Assembly: GCF_001457475.1 (NCBI RefSeq)
Contig: NZ_LN831029.1
Location: 434,001-498,000, forward strand
Direction: 5' to 3'
DNA length: 64,000 nucleotides
Origin: Achromobacter xylosoxidans
GTDB lineage: Bacteria; Pseudomonadota; Gammaproteobacteria; Burkholderiales; Burkholderiaceae_B
Shown here: piece after piece, positions 61,664 to 64,000 of the stretch
Layout of the letters: every line of letters starts with the position of its first letter
Numbering within the stretch: the first letter of the stretch is position 1
Notes under the pieces: model-generated
What the model was told of the DNA's origin: nothing
Seen by the model: the letters and a program-made list of their open reading frames with translations, nothing else
The model's database searches: none
Position numbers and translations under genes: made by a program

Positions 61664-62563
61664 ATGCTGGCCATCGCGCAGTTCTATTTGTCGGCCATCG
61701 TGCTGATGTTGCCCCTGTTGTCGTGCGTGGGCATCGGCATCTTCTGGGGCAAGCGCGACCTGCCGTTCGGCGGCGCCTTCATCACCACCCTGGTCACCTC
61801 GGTGACCACCCCCGCGCTGGTGTTCCACACCTTCGTCACCACCCGCCTGGACGATCGGGCGCTGGCCGACGTGGCCGCCGCCACGCTGCTGGCGCTGCTG
61901 CTGTGCGCGCTGGCCTGCGCCTTGCTGCTCAAGCTGGGCCGGCTGCCGGTGCGCACGCTGCTGCCGACCGCCTTTCTGCCCAACGCCGGCAACCTCGGTC
62001 TGCCGATTTCGCAGCTGGCCTTCGGCGATGCCGGGCTGTCGGTGGCGGTGGCGTTCTTCGCCGTCAATTCCTTTGTCATGCACACCATCGCGGTGCGGCT
62101 GCTGCCGGGCGTCAACACCCGGGGCAGCTGGAAAAGCCCCATCCTGCTGGCTTCGGTGCTGGCCGTCGCGATGCGGCTGCTGAACGTTCCGGTGCCGGCC
62201 TGGCTGATCGAGACCACCCGCATGCTGGGCGCCGTGACGGTGCCGCTGATGCTGCTGAGCCTGGGCCACGCGCTGGCGCTGATCCCGGCCAACGGCCTGC
62301 GCGATGGCGCCAAGGTGGCGGCGATGCGGCTGGCGACCGGCCTGGCCGCGGGCCTGGCGATCGTCTGGGCGCTCGACCTGGAGCCGGTGCTGGCCGGTGC
62401 GCTGACATTGCAGATGGCCATGCCCTGCGCGGTGGTCAGCTACATGTATGCCAAGCGCTATACCGACATGGGCGATACCGCCGCCGGCGCGGTGCTGGTG
62501 TCGACCGTGGTGTTCCTGCTGCTGGCGCCGTTGATGCTGTGGTTCAGCCACGCGGGGACGTAG
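61664..62563 (+). CDS. AEC-family transporter (auxin efflux carrier-like)
   Basis: 299 aa, about 10 hydrophobic helices, mostly Leu/Ala/Val-rich. Features of the bacterial AEC/malonate-carrier group: NAGNLGLPISQLAFGD in the middle and LQMAMPCAVVSYMYAKRY near the end. Likely a secondary carrier for organic anions. Divergent from the LuxR-HTH fragment; no partner gene indicates the substrate. Confidence 0.88.
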   Translation: MLAIAQFYLSAIVLMLPLLSCVGIGIFWGKRDLPFGGAFITTLVTSVTTPALVFHTFVTTRLDDRALADVAAATLLALLLCALACALLLKLGRLPVRTLLPTAFLPNAGNLGLPISQLAFGDAGLSVAVAFFAVNSFVMHTIAVRLLPGVNTRGSWKSPILLASVLAVAMRLLNVPVPAWLIETTRMLGAVTVPLMLLSLGHALALIPANGLRDGAKVAAMRLATGLAAGLAIVWALDLEPVLAGALTLQMAMPCAVVSYMYAKRYTDMGDTAAGAVLVSTVVFLLLAPLMLWFSHAGT

Positions 62564-62584
62564 CGGGCGGGCCGGCGTCCGGCG

Positions 62585-63193
62585 CTACAGCAGTCCGTCG
62601 CGCAGTTGTTCGCGGATCCGGCACCACCAGCCGCCGCGCCGCAGCGCCTTGGCATCGTGCTGATGCCAGGTCCGATCGAGCTGGCGCAGCGCGGCGGGGC
62701 GATCGAACGACGGCGGCTCGGATCCCGCCGCAGGCTGATGCCGTCGCACGAATTCACCGCGTCGCAGGGCGTCGAGCCGGGCCTGCATTTCGGACTGGCT
62801 GTAGACGCGCGGGCCGGCATGGTGGCGGCTCGCCTCGGCCTGGAACCGTTGCAGGGCCGCGAGGAAATGCAGGAAGTGTTCGACCCGCGTGTTGACGAAC
62901 AGCGGGGCCGCATCCTCGCCAGCCGTCACCACCCGGCCATCGGCCGCGATTGCAAGCCATAGCGCATCGGCCCAGGGTTCGCGCGCGAACACCAGCATCG
63001 CGCCGCCCGGCGAGCGGTGTATGGCCGGCGGCACGAACTCGACCAATGCCACGGCGGGGTCGGGACGCATCGGCAGACCGGGGTCGAGCAGCCAGGCGCA
63101 GGCGTGGGCGTCCAGCCCGGCGCCGGCCAATGTGTCGGGCGCCAGGCGGGTGGCGCCGCCGGCATAGAGGCCGGCCAGCTCGTCGTGGTTCAT
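62585..63193 (-). CDS. SUKH-like (SUKH-4?) family protein, unknown function
   Basis: 202 aa. The N-terminal ~125 residues (CAWLLDPGLPMRPDPAV, ALWLAIAADGRVV, PLFVNTRVEHFLHFLAAL) resemble SUKH-4 immunity proteins, which neutralise toxins of polymorphic systems; the match is by eye and weak. The C-terminus is basic and Trp/Arg-rich (RTWHQHDAKALRRGGWW). No toxin gene is adjacent, so an orphan immunity or other role is possible. ATG 63193 is chosen; a TTG at 63256 is an alternative. Confidence 0.5.
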   Translation of the reverse strand: MNHDELAGLYAGGATRLAPDTLAGAGLDAHACAWLLDPGLPMRPDPAVALVEFVPPAIHRSPGGAMLVFAREPWADALWLAIAADGRVVTAGEDAAPLFVNTRVEHFLHFLAALQRFQAEASRHHAGPRVYSQSEMQARLDALRRGEFVRRHQPAAGSEPPSFDRPAALRQLDRTWHQHDAKALRRGGWWCRIREQLRDGLL

Positions 63194-63268
63194 GTGATCG
63201 GGGCGCGCGCCCGTCGTCGGGGCGGGCGCGGCGGGTTTCGGTGGTTGAGCGGGCAAGGCGCGGCGGAT

Positions 63269-64000
63269 TCAGGCCACGCCCGACATGGCGCGCAACTGCG
63301 CCATCAGCGCCTCGGGGATCTCCACGCCGTGCTTGAGCGCTTCGTCGCGCAGTTTGCGGCGGCGGTCGCCGGGCAGGCGCACGCCGTCGTCTTCCAGCAT
63401 GGCCTCCACCAGCGTTTCGACGCGCTCCAGATAGGCCTCGTTGCCCGCCAGCGCGCCCGGGTCTATCGCCATGAAGGCCTGGCCCAGGCGCGCCGGGCCG
63501 CCCTCGTCGACGAAGAACGATTCGGTCTCGAAGCCGAAGTGCGAACCGGTCAGGGCGCAGGCAAGCAGTTCGATGATCAGCGCCAGCATCGCGCCCTTGA
63601 CGCCGCCTGCCGGCAGCATGCTGCCGGCCAGGCCGGCCTTGGGATCGGTGGTGGGCTGGCCGTCGGCATCCAGCGCCCAGCCCAGCGGGATCGGCTGGTT
63701 GTCGCGCGCGGCGATCATGAGCTTGCCGCGCGCCACCTGCGACAAGGACAGGTCGATGACGATGCGGCCGCCGCCGCGGCGCGGGAACACGGCGGCGATG
63801 GGGTTGGTGCCGAACAAGGGGCGCTTGCCGCCCCAGGCCGGCATGGCGGCCGGCGAGTTGCTCAGCGCCAGGGCCACCAGGCCGGCGTCGGCCAGGGCTT
63901 CCAGGTGATAGCCGGCCTCGCCGAAGTGGTGGCTGTTGGCCACGCCGATAAAGGCCACGCCATGTTCACGGGCGCGGCGGGTGGCTTCCTCGACCGCCAG
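63269..64000 (-). CDS. Malate/L-lactate dehydrogenase (Ldh2/MDH2 family), 5'-truncated
   Basis: The frame is open to the right window edge, so only the C-terminal ~243 residues are present of an expected ~350. Family features: GVANSHHFGEAGYHLEALADAGLVAL (catalytic His in HHFG), SNSPAAMPAWGGKRPLFGTNPIA and the NAD(P)-binding segment VIDLSLSQVARGKL. Members reduce or oxidise 2-keto/hydroxy acids such as ureidoglycolate, 2,3-diketogulonate or malate. The ATG at 63958 is internal, not the start. Specific substrate undetermined. Confidence 0.85.
   Translation of the reverse strand: MAVEEATRRAREHGVAFIGVANSHHFGEAGYHLEALADAGLVALALSNSPAAMPAWGGKRPLFGTNPIAAVFPRRGGGRIVIDLSLSQVARGKLMIAARDNQPIPLGWALDADGQPTTDPKAGLAGSMLPAGGVKGAMLALIIELLACALTGSHFGFETESFFVDEGGPARLGQAFMAIDPGALAGNEAYLERVETLVEAMLEDDGVRLPGDRRRKLRDEALKHGVEIPEALMAQLRAMSGVA

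Overview
The window is GC-rich, densely packed chromosomal DNA from a Gram-negative betaproteobacterium. The gene content (PriA/Rep, E. coli-type GshA, a Neisseria-type porin with C-terminal Phe, Bug-type solute-binding protein, many LysR regulators, many ABC importers for peptides and branched-chain-like solutes, gentisate catabolism) fits Alcaligenaceae, most like Achromobacter or Bordetella. That genus call is inference from gene families, not from a database comparison. There is no prophage, integrase, transposase, plasmid gene or CRISPR array. About 61 protein genes and one tRNA are annotated; the last gene runs off the right edge.

Layout. 1-11.3 kb: replication helicases priA and rep, then mixed metabolic and regulatory genes (AraC, threonine aldolase, class II glutamine amidotransferase, SDR with divergent GlxA-type regulator, long-form dapD divergent from ppk2). 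11.3-24.4 kb: a peptide or acyl-amino-acid scavenging block on the minus strand, with two M20 peptidases, an alpha/beta hydrolase, a complete Dpp/Opp-type ABC importer, an AstE/aspartoacylase-like deacylase, a divergent LysR regulator and a second, paralogous solute-binding protein. 24.4-34.3 kb: a 77-aa unknown with a strong promoter and two operator-like palindromes, nnrD, and an acyl-CoA cluster (crotonases, nitronate monooxygenase-like enzyme, TetR, acyl-CoA dehydrogenase, class III CoA-transferase, 3-hydroxyacyl-CoA dehydrogenase), interrupted by a 164-bp element with perfect 33-bp inverted arms. 34.3-37 kb: a membrane-anchored dihaem cytochrome c, tRNA-Arg(CCG) and an MFS exporter.

37-42.8 kb: an ECF41-type sigma factor island. 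The sigma factor carries the group's WLPEP, DGGGK and NPDKL signatures. Nearby are a carboxymuconolactone decarboxylase-like protein, a NAD(P)-binding epimerase-like protein, Ohr, a LysR regulator whose upstream DNA contains TGTCACA-N16-CGTC, a secreted cupin and a metallo-beta-lactamase-fold hydrolase.

42.8-55.3 kb: a porin, an 86-aa unknown preceded by a CTGT-N8-ACAG LexA-like box, then a long plus-strand run: gentisate 1,2-dioxygenase, FAA-family hydrolase, complete Liv-type ABC importer, nitrilase, GntR, HGGYW hydrolase and LysR. This looks like one uptake-plus-degradation pathway for a nitrile- or amide-bearing aromatic compound. 55.3-64 kb: a Bug-type binding protein next to a second AstE-like deacylase (paralogue of the one at 19-20 kb), lipocalin, gshA, lysophospholipase-like hydrolase, a lipoprotein, a HTH-only LuxR remnant, an AEC transporter, a SUKH-like protein and a partial malate/lactate dehydrogenase.

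The most notable signals outside genes are: an 82-bp repeat placed at the permease/ATPase junction of both ABC operons; the 33-bp inverted repeat; the ECF41-like promoter with tandem 18-bp repeats; and the LexA-like box.
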